Source of the DNA: Blastopirellula sediminis
GTDB taxonomy: Bacteria; Planctomycetota; Planctomycetia; Pirellulales; Pirellulaceae
Reading direction: 5' to 3'
Assembly: GCF_020966755.1 (NCBI RefSeq)
Contig: NZ_JAJKFT010000010.1
Span: forward strand, 2,320,720-2,384,719
DNA length: 64,000 bases
Shown: one piece after another, positions 16,984 to 25,083 of the stretch
How positions within the stretch are numbered: the stretch's first letter is position 1
Layout of the letters: every line of letters starts with the position of its first letter
The notes under the pieces: model-generated
What the model was told of the DNA's origin: nothing
What the model saw: the letters and a program-made list of their open reading frames with translations, nothing else
Databases searched by the model: none
Translations under genes and position numbers: made by a program

Positions 16984-18246
16984 CTACTTCTCACCCAAGC
17001 AATATAAATGCGACGCGGTGCGGACGAAGAGCTTTCCGCCGGCGGCTGCGGCGGTGGCGTTGCTTCCTTCGCCGAGCGAGAAGCGAGCGAGTTCGCGGAA
17101 CTCCTCGCCGGTCGCCAGGATGAGGACTTCTCCGTCTTCGCTGACGTTGATCAGTTTGTCGCCGGCGATGATCGGCGAACCGGAATAGTTGCCGCCGATC
17201 CGCTGTTGCCAGACCTTTTCGCCGTCGGCGGTGCGAATCGCGGTGACGATCCCTTTGTCGTACCAGAGATAGGTGAGGCCATCTTTGCCGACCGCGCCAG
17301 GAACATAGGGCGCCGAGCGATCGAAGCGATAGATCGTTTCGCCGCTTTCCGGATCAACGGCGACCACGTAATTGCCGCCGCCGCCGGAACCGCACGAACC
17401 GTAGACGACGCCGTCGATCACGACCGGCGACGAAACGCTCCGCTTGTTGAAGACGGGGTTCGCCCAGATCTGATCGCCGTTCATCGGGTTGTGAGCGGCG
17501 ACCCCATGGGCCGAGCTGCAGCAGATCAACAGGTCGCGACCATCCTTCGCGTGGTAGATGCAAGGAACCGAGTAGGCGGCGACGTCGCTGTCGCGAGCCG
17601 CTTCCCAAACGATGCGACCGGTGGCACGGTTCATCGCCACCAGGCGACTTTGCCCCGCCTTACGGCCGTTCAACGTTTTTTCGTCCCCGAGCTGCATCAG
17701 CGACAGGATGACGTACTCGTCGTACACGATCGGCGAGACGCCGAATCCATGTTGGCTGACCCACGGGCCAAGTTCGGTCGTCCATTCGACATTTCCGTCA
17801 TGGGTTAGGGAGGCCAACGTCGTCTGTTCGCCGTCGCTCCAACCGATGTAAACCGAGTGGGCGTCGACCGCCGGAGTGCTCGACGCGAAGGTGTTCTTCG
17901 TGTGGAGGTGATAGCCGGCCGAGGCGAGCCGCTTCTTCCAGATCACTTCGCCGTTGTTGGCGTCCAAGCAGAGGGCGTAAACGAACGAACCATCTTTTTC
18001 GCCGCTGAGCAGAAAAATGCGATCCCCCCAGATCACCGGCGACGAGTTGCCGACGCCCGGCAAGTCGGCCTTCCAGCAAACGTCATCCGCTGTGTCGAAC
18101 GGCAGCTTTAAGTCGATCGGACCGGCCAGGCCGCTCCCGTTGGGACCGCGAAAACGAGCCCAGCCTTCTTCGGCCAAAGTGGGAGTCGAACAGACGACCA
18201 GCAGCGTCGCGGAAAGCGCAAGCCAGCGGAGGTAATGCGAGTTCAT
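16984..18246 (-). CDS. Secreted PQQ-like beta-propeller repeat protein
   Basis: The 420-residue protein has a signal peptide (1-25, ending TLAEE), then 'WARFRGPNGSG', the N-terminal signature of planctomycete PQQ-like propellers, and repeated blades such as 'VIWGDRIFLLSGE', 'NNGEVIWKK', 'ATGRIVWEA', 'MNGDQIWANP', 'SGETIYRFD' and 'ADGEKVWQQ'. The fold is that of quinoprotein dehydrogenases and BamB, but the catalytic residues for PQQ binding cannot be assigned, so a structural or scaffold role in the periplasm is as likely as an enzyme. It is the last gene before a convergent repeat region, 129 bp from the end of the anti-sigma gene upstream. Confidence 0.87.
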   Translation of the reverse strand: MNSHYLRWLALSATLLVVCSTPTLAEEGWARFRGPNGSGLAGPIDLKLPFDTADDVCWKADLPGVGNSSPVIWGDRIFLLSGEKDGSFVYALCLDANNGEVIWKKRLASAGYHLHTKNTFASSTPAVDAHSVYIGWSDGEQTTLASLTHDGNVEWTTELGPWVSQHGFGVSPIVYDEYVILSLMQLGDEKTLNGRKAGQSRLVAMNRATGRIVWEAARDSDVAAYSVPCIYHAKDGRDLLICCSSAHGVAAHNPMNGDQIWANPVFNKRSVSSPVVIDGVVYGSCGSGGGGNYVVAVDPESGETIYRFDRSAPYVPGAVGKDGLTYLWYDKGIVTAIRTADGEKVWQQRIGGNYSGSPIIAGDKLINVSEDGEVLILATGEEFRELARFSLGEGSNATAAAAGGKLFVRTASHLYCLGEK

Positions 18247-18375
18247 CGAAAGAGCTCAGGAGGGATAGGAGAATCAGGCGGGAAACCAAGGTGGTCGCTT
18301 GGCAATGTAACCCGCAGAGTCCCTTCTGGCTAGCAAATCGACCCCAGAATCTGACCGGAACAAGTAGTTCGCTTG

Positions 18376-19146
18376 TTAAGTAATTCGGCGTCCGATCGAC
18401 AGCGGCAGCTTCCAGCCGCGAGCCTGGGGCTTCGCTTCCGGATCGGCGTTGCGATCGGCGGCGGACGGGATCGTCACCTCTTTGATCACCATCAAAGCGG
18501 TTCCCATCGACTGCGTGAGGGGGCGAAGCGGGTTTTGGACGGTGTCGATCCACGGGCTGGCGTCGAGCGACGAGACGGCCAAAGCGGACGAATCGAGCGG
18601 CAAGCGAGGAGCGGTCGTGACGCCGACCAGGTCGTTGGTCAGGTCCCACGGCAGATCGAACGGCGAGCGGACGGTCGAGACGTACTGCGCGTCTTCCCAG
18701 TCGAGTTGTTCCAGCGGCTGGTCGTCCAGGTCGAGATTGTCGGGATCGTTGGTCGCGACGTAAGCGCCGACGCGATCGTCTCCCCGTTGGCTGAGGGAGA
18801 AGGGAATGAAGGCCAGGATCAACAGCGACGCGGCCATCGCCATGGCGGCGATTGGCAGCCACGGAGTCGCGGCCGCGTAGTCGTCGGGACGTTCCGCGGC
18901 GATGGGCAGGGCAGGGGAAGCGGTTTGCAACTCGGCCAGAATTCGATCGGTCAGGGCGCCGCTGGAGGTCGGCTGGTTCCACGATTCGAGACCGTCGAAC
19001 AGCATGCCGTAATCAGCCGCGAGTCGCTCGCAGCGCGGACGGTCTTCCGCGTCGACCTGCGCCAGCAGGCGATCGACTTCATGGAAACGCCGCTCGTCGA
19101 GAAGCTCTTGCAGCTCGATTTCAAACTCGACGTATTTCATCTTCAC
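18376..19146 (-). CDS. Probable membrane anti-sigma factor
   Basis: The gene overlaps the end of the ECF sigma gene by 26 bp and follows it on the same strand, the classical sigma/anti-sigma order. The 256-residue protein has a helical N-terminal domain ('EFEIELQELLDERRFHEVDRLL' type, about 1-75), one membrane helix (about 96-118, 'PIAAMAMAASLLILAFIPF') and an extracytoplasmic tail. It lacks the H-x-x-x-C-x-x-C zinc motif of ZAS-type anti-sigmas, so assignment rests on position, size and topology. An alternative start two codons later (ATG at 19140) is possible and does not change the overlap. Confidence 0.65.
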   Translation of the reverse strand: MKMKYVEFEIELQELLDERRFHEVDRLLAQVDAEDRPRCERLAADYGMLFDGLESWNQPTSSGALTDRILAELQTASPALPIAAERPDDYAAATPWLPIAAMAMAASLLILAFIPFSLSQRGDDRVGAYVATNDPDNLDLDDQPLEQLDWEDAQYVSTVRSPFDLPWDLTNDLVGVTTAPRLPLDSSALAVSSLDASPWIDTVQNPLRPLTQSMGTALMVIKEVTIPSAADRNADPEAKPQARGWKLPLSIGRRIT

Positions 19147-19687
19147 GCCCTTCCAATACCCCTCGTTGGGTTAAGCGAGCGATCATCTCCCTCCGCGCTC
19201 GGTGAACCCAGGTTTTGATCGTCCCTAGCGGTTTTCCTAACTGCTCGCTGATCTCGATATAGCTCAGCTCATGTTCATGAAACAATAAAAAAGCTTGTCG
19301 GTATTCCGACCGGACTTGCTGCAGGGCCAAATGGACTTCTTCGGTCAAAATCTGGGCCGGCTGCAAGTCAGGTCGGTGATCGGCGACATGCTCTTCGATC
19401 GGGTGGGCCTGAGGTCGCCTTTTTCGCTTGGCCAACAAAGTTCGGCAGCGGTTGCCGGCGATCGTCAGAATCCACGGCTCAATCGGGCGGTCGGGATCCC
19501 AATGATCCAAGCTGCGGATCACGCGCACGAAAGTCTCTTGGGCCATGTCCTCCGCCTCGTGGTGCTCACCGACCATGCGGAAACAGAGCGCATACACTTT
19601 GTTTCGAAACAGGTCGATGAACTGCCGTATGGCGGAACTATCCCCCTCACGGCATTGATCGACTAACAGGCGAATGTCAGAGGTCAA
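19121..19687 (-). CDS. RNA polymerase sigma factor, ECF family
   Basis: The 188-residue protein has sigma region 2 (about 10-80; 'ALCFRMVGEHHEAEDMAQET' is the -10 and core-binding helix) with 'WILTIAGNRCRTLL', and region 4 (about 118-175; 'EHELSYIEISEQLGKPLGTIKTWVHRARREM' in pieces: LSYIEISEQLG, GTIKTWVHRAR). Size and layout are standard for extracytoplasmic-function sigma factors. It overlaps the downstream probable anti-sigma gene. The regulon is unknown; no autoregulatory promoter was identified in the upstream 157 bp. Confidence 0.93.
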   Translation of the reverse strand: MTSDIRLLVDQCREGDSSAIRQFIDLFRNKVYALCFRMVGEHHEAEDMAQETFVRVIRSLDHWDPDRPIEPWILTIAGNRCRTLLAKRKRRPQAHPIEEHVADHRPDLQPAQILTEEVHLALQQVRSEYRQAFLLFHEHELSYIEISEQLGKPLGTIKTWVHRARREMIARLTQRGVLEGREDEIRRV

Positions 19688-19844
19688 CGGCCAAACCTTT
19701 CCGCGGCGCTTTCCGTTCAGAAGTACTTACTTGGGGAGGTCGACCAGGGTTTCATCAAAGCGGATTGATTTTTGCCGATCGACGGGCTTTCCGCAGTTCG
19801 CCGTCAGAAGGCGAATCTTGGGGCTATTATGACAGAAGAGACGC

Positions 19845-19871
19845 AAAAAAAGCCGGCGTAAGGCCGGCTTT
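19845..19871 (-). terminator. Intrinsic terminator for the FHA gene
   Basis: On the minus strand the 9-bp stem AAAGCCGGC/GCCGGCTTT (19863-19871 with 19849-19857, 5-nt loop) is followed by seven T (complement of 19845-19851). It is 31 bp past the FHA gene stop. Confidence 0.9.
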
Positions 19872-19901
19872 CTTTGAATCTTGTTGTGTTGAAGCAGTCG
19901 A

Positions 19902-20579
19902 TTAACGCCGATCGAACATCTTCTTCAGCGTCTCTTGAGCCGCGTCGCGGCTGTTTTGGGCTTCTTCCTTCGCCATTTGCGGAAGTTTGCCGTATTCCTT
20001 CTTCTTGCGGCCCCCAAAGAGACCCATGAAGCCAGACTTGGTACCGTTGGTCGTTTCGTCTTCGGTGGTCGGCTTTTCTTCGTCTTCGGCGAAATCTTCG
20101 ACCGAGACGGTTTCGCCGATCCGGAATTGGCGACCTTCCGGATTGTGGAGTCGGTCCATCCGGTCTTCTTCGTCCGCTTCGGCCAGCCAGCTGGCGACGT
20201 CGGAGTCATTCAGACCGGCTTCCGCAACTCGCGTAGCCGCTTCTTTCACGCTGTTCACGCGGGGCCGTTTGGCGGCGCCGAGCGAATGATCAATCAGCAC
20301 GAGGAATTCGAGAGGACCAACGCGAAGCTCGTCCCCCATCTTCAGTTCAACCGTGCCGCTTATTGGTTCGTTGTTGACGAAGGTGCCATTCTTGCTGCCG
20401 AAATCTTCAATCACTAGCTTCGAGTCGGCGACGCGCAGCTCGCAATGTCGGCGACTAATCATGTCGCTTTTCGGTTTCAGGTGACATCCATCGCCGCGTC
20501 CAATGACAAAGCTATCGACAGGAATCTTGAATTCCTTGCCGGCGCTTGGCCCTCGAACAACCCTTAACATTACTTGCAT
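19902..20579 (-). CDS. FHA-domain protein
   Basis: The ATG at 20579 (225 residues) has AGGAAGGA ending 6 nt upstream; an in-frame TTG two codons earlier directly abuts that site. The forkhead-associated domain (5-97) has all its phosphothreonine-binding residues: G27-R28-G29, S42-R-R-H45 and N64-G65-T66. The C-terminal 125 residues are acidic and then basic ('GGRKKKEYG'), without recognised fold, perhaps a flexible target-binding tail. FHA proteins read out Ser/Thr kinase signalling; a kinase gene lies 7 kb away at 27679-30141, but a link is only inference. It is monocistronic with its own terminator. Confidence 0.9.
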   Translation of the reverse strand: MQVMLRVVRGPSAGKEFKIPVDSFVIGRGDGCHLKPKSDMISRRHCELRVADSKLVIEDFGSKNGTFVNNEPISGTVELKMGDELRVGPLEFLVLIDHSLGAAKRPRVNSVKEAATRVAEAGLNDSDVASWLAEADEEDRMDRLHNPEGRQFRIGETVSVEDFAEDEEKPTTEDETTNGTKSGFMGLFGGRKKKEYGKLPQMAKEEAQNSRDAAQETLKKMFDRR

Positions 20580-20978
20580 CGACAATCCTTCCTTCGCTTT
20601 AGTCCCGCCCCCGAGATTCTCTGAACGAAATAATTACGGTTCGCAATATTTGGGAACAAAACCGCGAATAGGATTAAGGAGACGTATCGACTGCAGTCGC
20701 TTCGTACGCGGTCGAACATCAAGTGGAAAAGGAATCTTCGCTTGCCGGATGATAAGTACGTATTGGCAAGCAATTAGCTACTTAGCGTAATATTGGCGAA
20801 TGCCAGAAAAAATGACCTATCTGAGGGGGTACGTTCCAAATTTGGAAACTTCACATTCCCTTAAATCGTCTTCTTTCATTTCTGTTATCGGCAAAACCGT
20901 GGCAGTCACACCAGGACCATAATACTCCGCCGTTAAGTGGCGGTCAAAGGATTGGTTTCTTCCTGTCGCCCCGATTTT
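20580..20978. other. Gene-free stretch with a perfect 14-bp palindrome
   Basis: No gene is seen in these 399 bases between the lipoate-ligase-like gene and the FHA gene. TTCCAAATTTGGAA (20834-20847) is a perfect palindrome about 255 bp upstream of the FHA start and could be a regulator site. CCGCC-7-GGCGG (20927-20943) is a weak hairpin, 36 bp past the ligase stop on its strand, without a T-tract. Confidence 0.4.
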
Positions 20979-21716
20979 CTACTTTTTCTCTGTCCAATCC
21001 GGGGAAGCGAATCGCGACTTTTCCGTCTCTGCAGCCAGGAGGGTCTCCGACTCGGTCAGACCCCCAATCTCGAAATTCACACCCAGTACGCTGCTAAGAT
21101 TCGGCAGCCAAACATTTTGCAGCTCATTGGGATCGATTACCGTGCTAGCAAGGTCGGCGATTCCCGGCAGTTGCGGGGCCTTTGCTGAGCGGGCGAGCAG
21201 AATACTGCCATGCTGCAGTACCGCCCCCTTGCCACGCCGCTGTGCGCTGCCGCAAATCTTATAGCCGTCGACTATTACGTCGACGCTGCTCCGGCGCTGG
21301 AAGCAGAGAAACGGGTCGCCGCTTGCGTGCTTCTGTGGGTTGCCGCAAATGGAAGCGGTCACGCCGAGATCGGCCAGCGTATCGATCAGCGACTGGTGGA
21401 AGAGGTCAAACAGGCTGGTCACCGATGTGCTGCGCGGGTCAGCAGTCGGAACGCAGTAGCTGTAGGTCAGCTCAAGATCATGCATGATGGCGCCGCCGCC
21501 GGAAGCGCGACGGACGCAGGCCGACTCGCGGCTCTCCTCGTGGGTCCAGCGGTCAGCGTACTTCTGAAAGTAGCCGAGCGACAGCGTCGGCTCGCTCCAC
21601 TGATAGAAGCGGAGCGTCGCCGTCTGGCTGTCGGCGGTCGACTCCAGCAAGGATTCGTCGACCGCCATGTTCCAGCTTCCCGTGTGGGAAGCGTTTTCAA
21701 TCAGGCGAACCGCCAT
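20979..21716 (-). CDS. Lipoate-protein ligase-like (BPL/LplA/LipB fold) protein, last gene of the gcv cluster
   Basis: The 245-residue protein has the fold signature of the biotin/lipoate A/B ligase family: 'MAVDESLL' (17-24), 'RRASGGGAIMHD' (69-80) for lipoyl-AMP binding, and K153 in 'DGYKICGSAQRR', the catalytic lysine. It begins 9 bp after the gcvPB stop, so it is translated from the same mRNA. This strongly suggests it attaches lipoyl or octanoyl groups to GcvH. Whether it is a ligase (LplA-like) or an octanoyl transferase (LipM/LipL-like) cannot be told; the separate C-terminal LplA accessory domain is absent, favouring a transferase or two-part ligase. Confidence 0.85.
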   Translation of the reverse strand: MAVRLIENASHTGSWNMAVDESLLESTADSQTATLRFYQWSEPTLSLGYFQKYADRWTHEESRESACVRRASGGGAIMHDLELTYSYCVPTADPRSTSVTSLFDLFHQSLIDTLADLGVTASICGNPQKHASGDPFLCFQRRSSVDVIVDGYKICGSAQRRGKGAVLQHGSILLARSAKAPQLPGIADLASTVIDPNELQNVWLPNLSSVLGVNFEIGGLTESETLLAAETEKSRFASPDWTEKK

Positions 21717-21725
21717 GGCACTCGC

Positions 21726-23180
21726 CTAGTTGCAGACGGCCCGCAGGCAGGGCTGACGCGCCGCGAGAACTTCGTTCGGGCGGCTGATCGGCGTCGTGTG
21801 CGGCGCTTCGTGCAGCAGGTCGGCCGGCTCTTCGGTGATGCGGAAGAGGGTCTCGACGAAGGCGTCGAGCATCTCTTTGCTTTCCGTTTCGGTCGGCTCG
21901 ATCATCATCGCTTCCGGCACCGTCAGCGGGAAGTAAACGGTCGGAGCATGATAGCCGTAGTCGAGGAGCCGCTTGGCGATGTCCATCGCGGTGACTCCCT
22001 TTTCCTGCTTCAGCTTCGACGCCGACGCGACGAACTCGTGCATGCAGCGTTGTCCGTGCGGAACCGGCAGGAAGTGCTTCACCTTGCTGAGCAGGTAGTT
22101 GGCGTTGAGCACGGCGTTTTCCGACACCGCCTTCAGGCCGTCCGGGCCGTACGACAGGATGTAGCAGTAAGCGCGAACCAGCACGCCGACGTTGCCGAAG
22201 AAGGTGCGGACGCGACCGATCGAATCGGGACGGTCATAGTCGAGACGGTACTTGTCCCCTTCCTTCACCACGATCGGCGAGGGGAGGAACGGGCCCAGTT
22301 TCTCATGCACGCAAATCGGACCAGCGCCAGGACCGCCGCCGCCGTGAGGGCCGCTGAAGGTCTTATGCGGGTTGTAGTGCATCATGTCGGCGCCGATGTC
22401 GCCGGGACGCGAAATGCCGAGCACGGCGTTCATGTTGGCGCCGTCCAGGTAGATCAAACCGCCGACGGCATGGACCGCTTCGGCGATCTCGGCCATCTGC
22501 GTTTCAAACAAGCCGAGCGTGCTCGGGTTGGTGATCATGAAGACGGCGACCTGATCGTTCAGCTTGCTGCGGAGGTCTTCCATGCAAACCGCGCCGTCGA
22601 CCGTTTTGACGGTGACTGCGGTGAAGCCTGCCATCTGAGCGCTGGCCGGGTTCGTACCGTGCGAGCTATCGGGCGACAGGACCAGCTTGCGGTGGCCTTG
22701 GCCGATCGAGCGGAAGTAGGCGGCGGCCGCCATCAGTGCGGTCCATTCGCCGTGAGCGCCAGCGGCCGGTTGCAGCGAAATCGCCGGCAGGCCGGAGATT
22801 TCGGTCAGGAACTGCTGCAGTTCGTACAGCAGCTGCAGCATCCCTTGGATCGAATCTTCCGGCTGGTAGGGGTGCAAGTCGACGATGCCCGGCAGCGAAG
22901 CGAGACGTTCGTTTCGCTTCGGGTTGTACTTCATCGTGCACGAGCCGAGCGGATAGTAGTGCGTATCGACCGACATGTTGAGGGTCGACAAGTTGGTGTA
23001 GTGGCGCACGACTTCCGGTTCGGCCAGTTCCGGCAGAGCCGGCGGATTGTCGGCCAGCACGTCAGCCGGCAGCAATTCGCTGAGCGGAGTTTCGGGGACG
23101 TCGCACTTCGGCAGAACCACGGCGCGACGACCAGGTTGCGAGAGCTCGGTCAAAAGCTGAGTGGAACGGGTATTACGCAT
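21726..23180 (-). CDS. gcvPB: Glycine dehydrogenase (decarboxylating) subunit 2
   Basis: The 484-residue protein is the C-terminal-type half of the P protein of the glycine cleavage system, which decarboxylates glycine and passes the aminomethyl group to lipoyl-GcvH. The pyridoxal-phosphate lysine is K273 in 'NPHKTFSGPHGGGGPG'. Other conserved stretches are 'YPLGSCTMKYNP' and 'SHGTNPASA'. It overlaps gcvPA by 8 bp, which keeps the two subunits in equal amounts. Length is normal for a split P protein. Confidence 0.96.
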   Translation of the reverse strand: MRNTRSTQLLTELSQPGRRAVVLPKCDVPETPLSELLPADVLADNPPALPELAEPEVVRHYTNLSTLNMSVDTHYYPLGSCTMKYNPKRNERLASLPGIVDLHPYQPEDSIQGMLQLLYELQQFLTEISGLPAISLQPAAGAHGEWTALMAAAAYFRSIGQGHRKLVLSPDSSHGTNPASAQMAGFTAVTVKTVDGAVCMEDLRSKLNDQVAVFMITNPSTLGLFETQMAEIAEAVHAVGGLIYLDGANMNAVLGISRPGDIGADMMHYNPHKTFSGPHGGGGPGAGPICVHEKLGPFLPSPIVVKEGDKYRLDYDRPDSIGRVRTFFGNVGVLVRAYCYILSYGPDGLKAVSENAVLNANYLLSKVKHFLPVPHGQRCMHEFVASASKLKQEKGVTAMDIAKRLLDYGYHAPTVYFPLTVPEAMMIEPTETESKEMLDAFVETLFRITEEPADLLHEAPHTTPISRPNEVLAARQPCLRAVCN

Positions 23181-24540
23181 GGATCGTCGTCCGATTGGTA
23201 GTCAGGGCCAAAGTTTTCACAAGACCGTCGATCTCGACGCGAGTTCGCTTTTCGGTCACGGTAACCAGGAAGCAGTCGGCCAGTTCCGGGAACCAGGTTC
23301 CCAGGGCGACGCCGGCGAAGAAGCCTGCTTCGGACGCTTCGGCCAAAACGGTCGCGACGTCATTTTGCAAATCGCGGACGACGAACTCCTTGAAGAACGG
23401 AGTCGCGAAAGCGAGTTCAAATCTCTCGCCGGCGGCGATCTGCTGGGCGGCGTAGTGCGACTTACGAGCACACAACTCGCCCACTTCCTGCATCCCGTGC
23501 GGACCCATCAGCGACAGGTAGATCGAGGCGCGAAGTGCGAACAATCCTTGGTTGGTGCAGATGTTGCTGGTCGCTTTTTCGCGACGGATGTGCTGTTCGC
23601 GCGTTTGCAGCGTCAGCACCCAGCAGCGTTTGCCGCGACGATCGGTCGTTTCGCCGCAGATACGTCCCGGCATGCGGCGGACGAACTGCTCGCGGCAGGT
23701 CATGATCCCCAGGTAAGGACCGCCGTACTGCATCGGCGAACCGAGAGCTTGCCCTTCGGCGACGGCGATGTCGGCGCCCAGGTCGCCCGGTCGCTTCAGC
23801 ACGCCCAGGCTGAGCGGATCGAACGATTGGACCAGCAAAGCTCCCTTGGCGTGAGCGATGTCGGATAGCGTTTGGACCTGCTCCGGCGAACCGAAGAAGT
23901 TGGGCGATTGCACGACGACGCACGCAGTTTGATCATCGACCAAAGCTTCAACTTCAGCCGGGTCTGCCGTTCCGGACGTGACCGGAGCGACGACGATCTG
24001 CAGACCGAGCGGACCGAAGTAGGTCTCCAGGATCTGGCGATACTCGGGATGAACGCTGCCGAGCACGACGACCTTCGCATGGCGATTGGTGGTGTTCATG
24101 CTCATGATCACCGCTTCGGCCAGAGCGCTGCCGCCGTCGTAGAGGCTCGCGTTCGAGACGTCCATGCCGGTCAGTTCGCAGATCAACGTCTGGTACTCGA
24201 ACATCGCCTGCAAGTTCCCCTGCGACACTTCCGGCTGATAGGGAGTGTAGGAGGTGTAGAACTCGCCGCGCGACGCGATCGCGTCGACCGCCGCGGGAAT
24301 GAAGTGATCGTAGCTTCCGCCCCCTAAGAAGCAGACCTTGTCATTGGGACCCTGGTTTTTGCCTGCGAGCGCCGAAAGGTGCTGCGTCAGTTCCAGTTCG
24401 CCCATCGCTGGCGGCAGGTCGAGAGGACGACCGAGACGCAGTGACGCCGGGATTTGCTCGAACAACTCTTCGATCGAAGACGCGCCGATCGAGGCGAGCA
24501 TTTCTTGCTGTTCTTGGGGAGTGTTAAATAGGTAAGCCAT
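23173..24540 (-). CDS. gcvPA: Glycine dehydrogenase (decarboxylating) subunit 1
   Basis: The start is taken at the ATG at 24540 (455 residues, beginning 'MAYLFNTPQEQQEML'), which matches the usual N-terminus of subunit 1; an upstream in-frame start would add 29 unrelated residues. Conserved stretches include 'FLGGGSYDHFIPAAVD', 'TPYQPEVSQGNLQAMFEYQ', 'YDGGSALAEA' and 'REKATSNICTNQ'. It pairs with gcvPB to form the P protein. There is a 120-bp gap to gcvH upstream, and no strong Shine-Dalgarno sequence. Confidence 0.96.
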   Translation of the reverse strand: MAYLFNTPQEQQEMLASIGASSIEELFEQIPASLRLGRPLDLPPAMGELELTQHLSALAGKNQGPNDKVCFLGGGSYDHFIPAAVDAIASRGEFYTSYTPYQPEVSQGNLQAMFEYQTLICELTGMDVSNASLYDGGSALAEAVIMSMNTTNRHAKVVVLGSVHPEYRQILETYFGPLGLQIVVAPVTSGTADPAEVEALVDDQTACVVVQSPNFFGSPEQVQTLSDIAHAKGALLVQSFDPLSLGVLKRPGDLGADIAVAEGQALGSPMQYGGPYLGIMTCREQFVRRMPGRICGETTDRRGKRCWVLTLQTREQHIRREKATSNICTNQGLFALRASIYLSLMGPHGMQEVGELCARKSHYAAQQIAAGERFELAFATPFFKEFVVRDLQNDVATVLAEASEAGFFAGVALGTWFPELADCFLVTVTEKRTRVEIDGLVKTLALTTNRTTIHA

Positions 24541-24660
24541 AATTTTTCGCGTTGGTCCATATTTGACGTTGCGTGATCGCTGACAGGAAAAAAGACGCCG
24601 GGTGGCGCTGGCCGCTTCGTCATCCAACTAGGCGGCGCTGGCGATCGCGACAGGGAAGGA

Positions 24661-25056
24661 CTAGCCTTCTTCCTGGCACTGCTTTTCGTAGGCGGACTGA
24701 TCCAGCAAGTTGGCCAGGCCGCTTTCATCCGTGATCTTGATTTTGGCGATCCATCCGCCGATGTAGGGATCGTCGTTGAGCGATTCCAGCTTGTTCGGCA
24801 ATTCTTCGTTCACGGCGATCACTTCGCCGCTGACCGGAGCGTAAACGTCGCTCACCGCTTTGACCGATTCGATTTCGCCGAACGGCTGGCCGGCGGTGAC
24901 CTGAGCGCCCACTTTCGGCAGTTCCAGGTAAACCAGGTCGGTCAGCGCTTCGATCGCGAAGGCGCTAATGCCGACGGTCGCCACTTTGCCGCCGTCTTGT
25001 TCTTCGACGAAGGCCCATTCGTGCGTTTTCGCATAGAGCAATTGAGAGGGGTCCAC
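24661..25056 (-). CDS. gcvH: Glycine cleavage system H protein
   Basis: The 131-residue protein carries the lipoyl arm that shuttles the aminomethyl intermediate between the P, T and L proteins. The lipoylation site is K66 in 'GEIESVKAVSDVYAPVSGE'. The N-terminal 'YAKTHEWAFVEE' and C-terminal 'YEKQCQEEG' fit the family. It lies 27 bp after gcvT. The lipoyl-attachment gene candidate is at the end of the same operon. Confidence 0.97.
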   Translation of the reverse strand: MDPSQLLYAKTHEWAFVEEQDGGKVATVGISAFAIEALTDLVYLELPKVGAQVTAGQPFGEIESVKAVSDVYAPVSGEVIAVNEELPNKLESLNDDPYIGGWIAKIKITDESGLANLLDQSAYEKQCQEEG

Positions 25057-25083
25057 GTTGAGCGTCTCCTGAAAATTCTTTTT

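Noticed and set aside
21210-23201. A 663-codon open frame antisense to gcvPB and gcvPA.
   Set aside because: The sense frame is an intact and well-conserved gcvP subunit; the antisense protein is rich in R, V, D, Q and H, typical of codon-bias shadows in high-GC genes.
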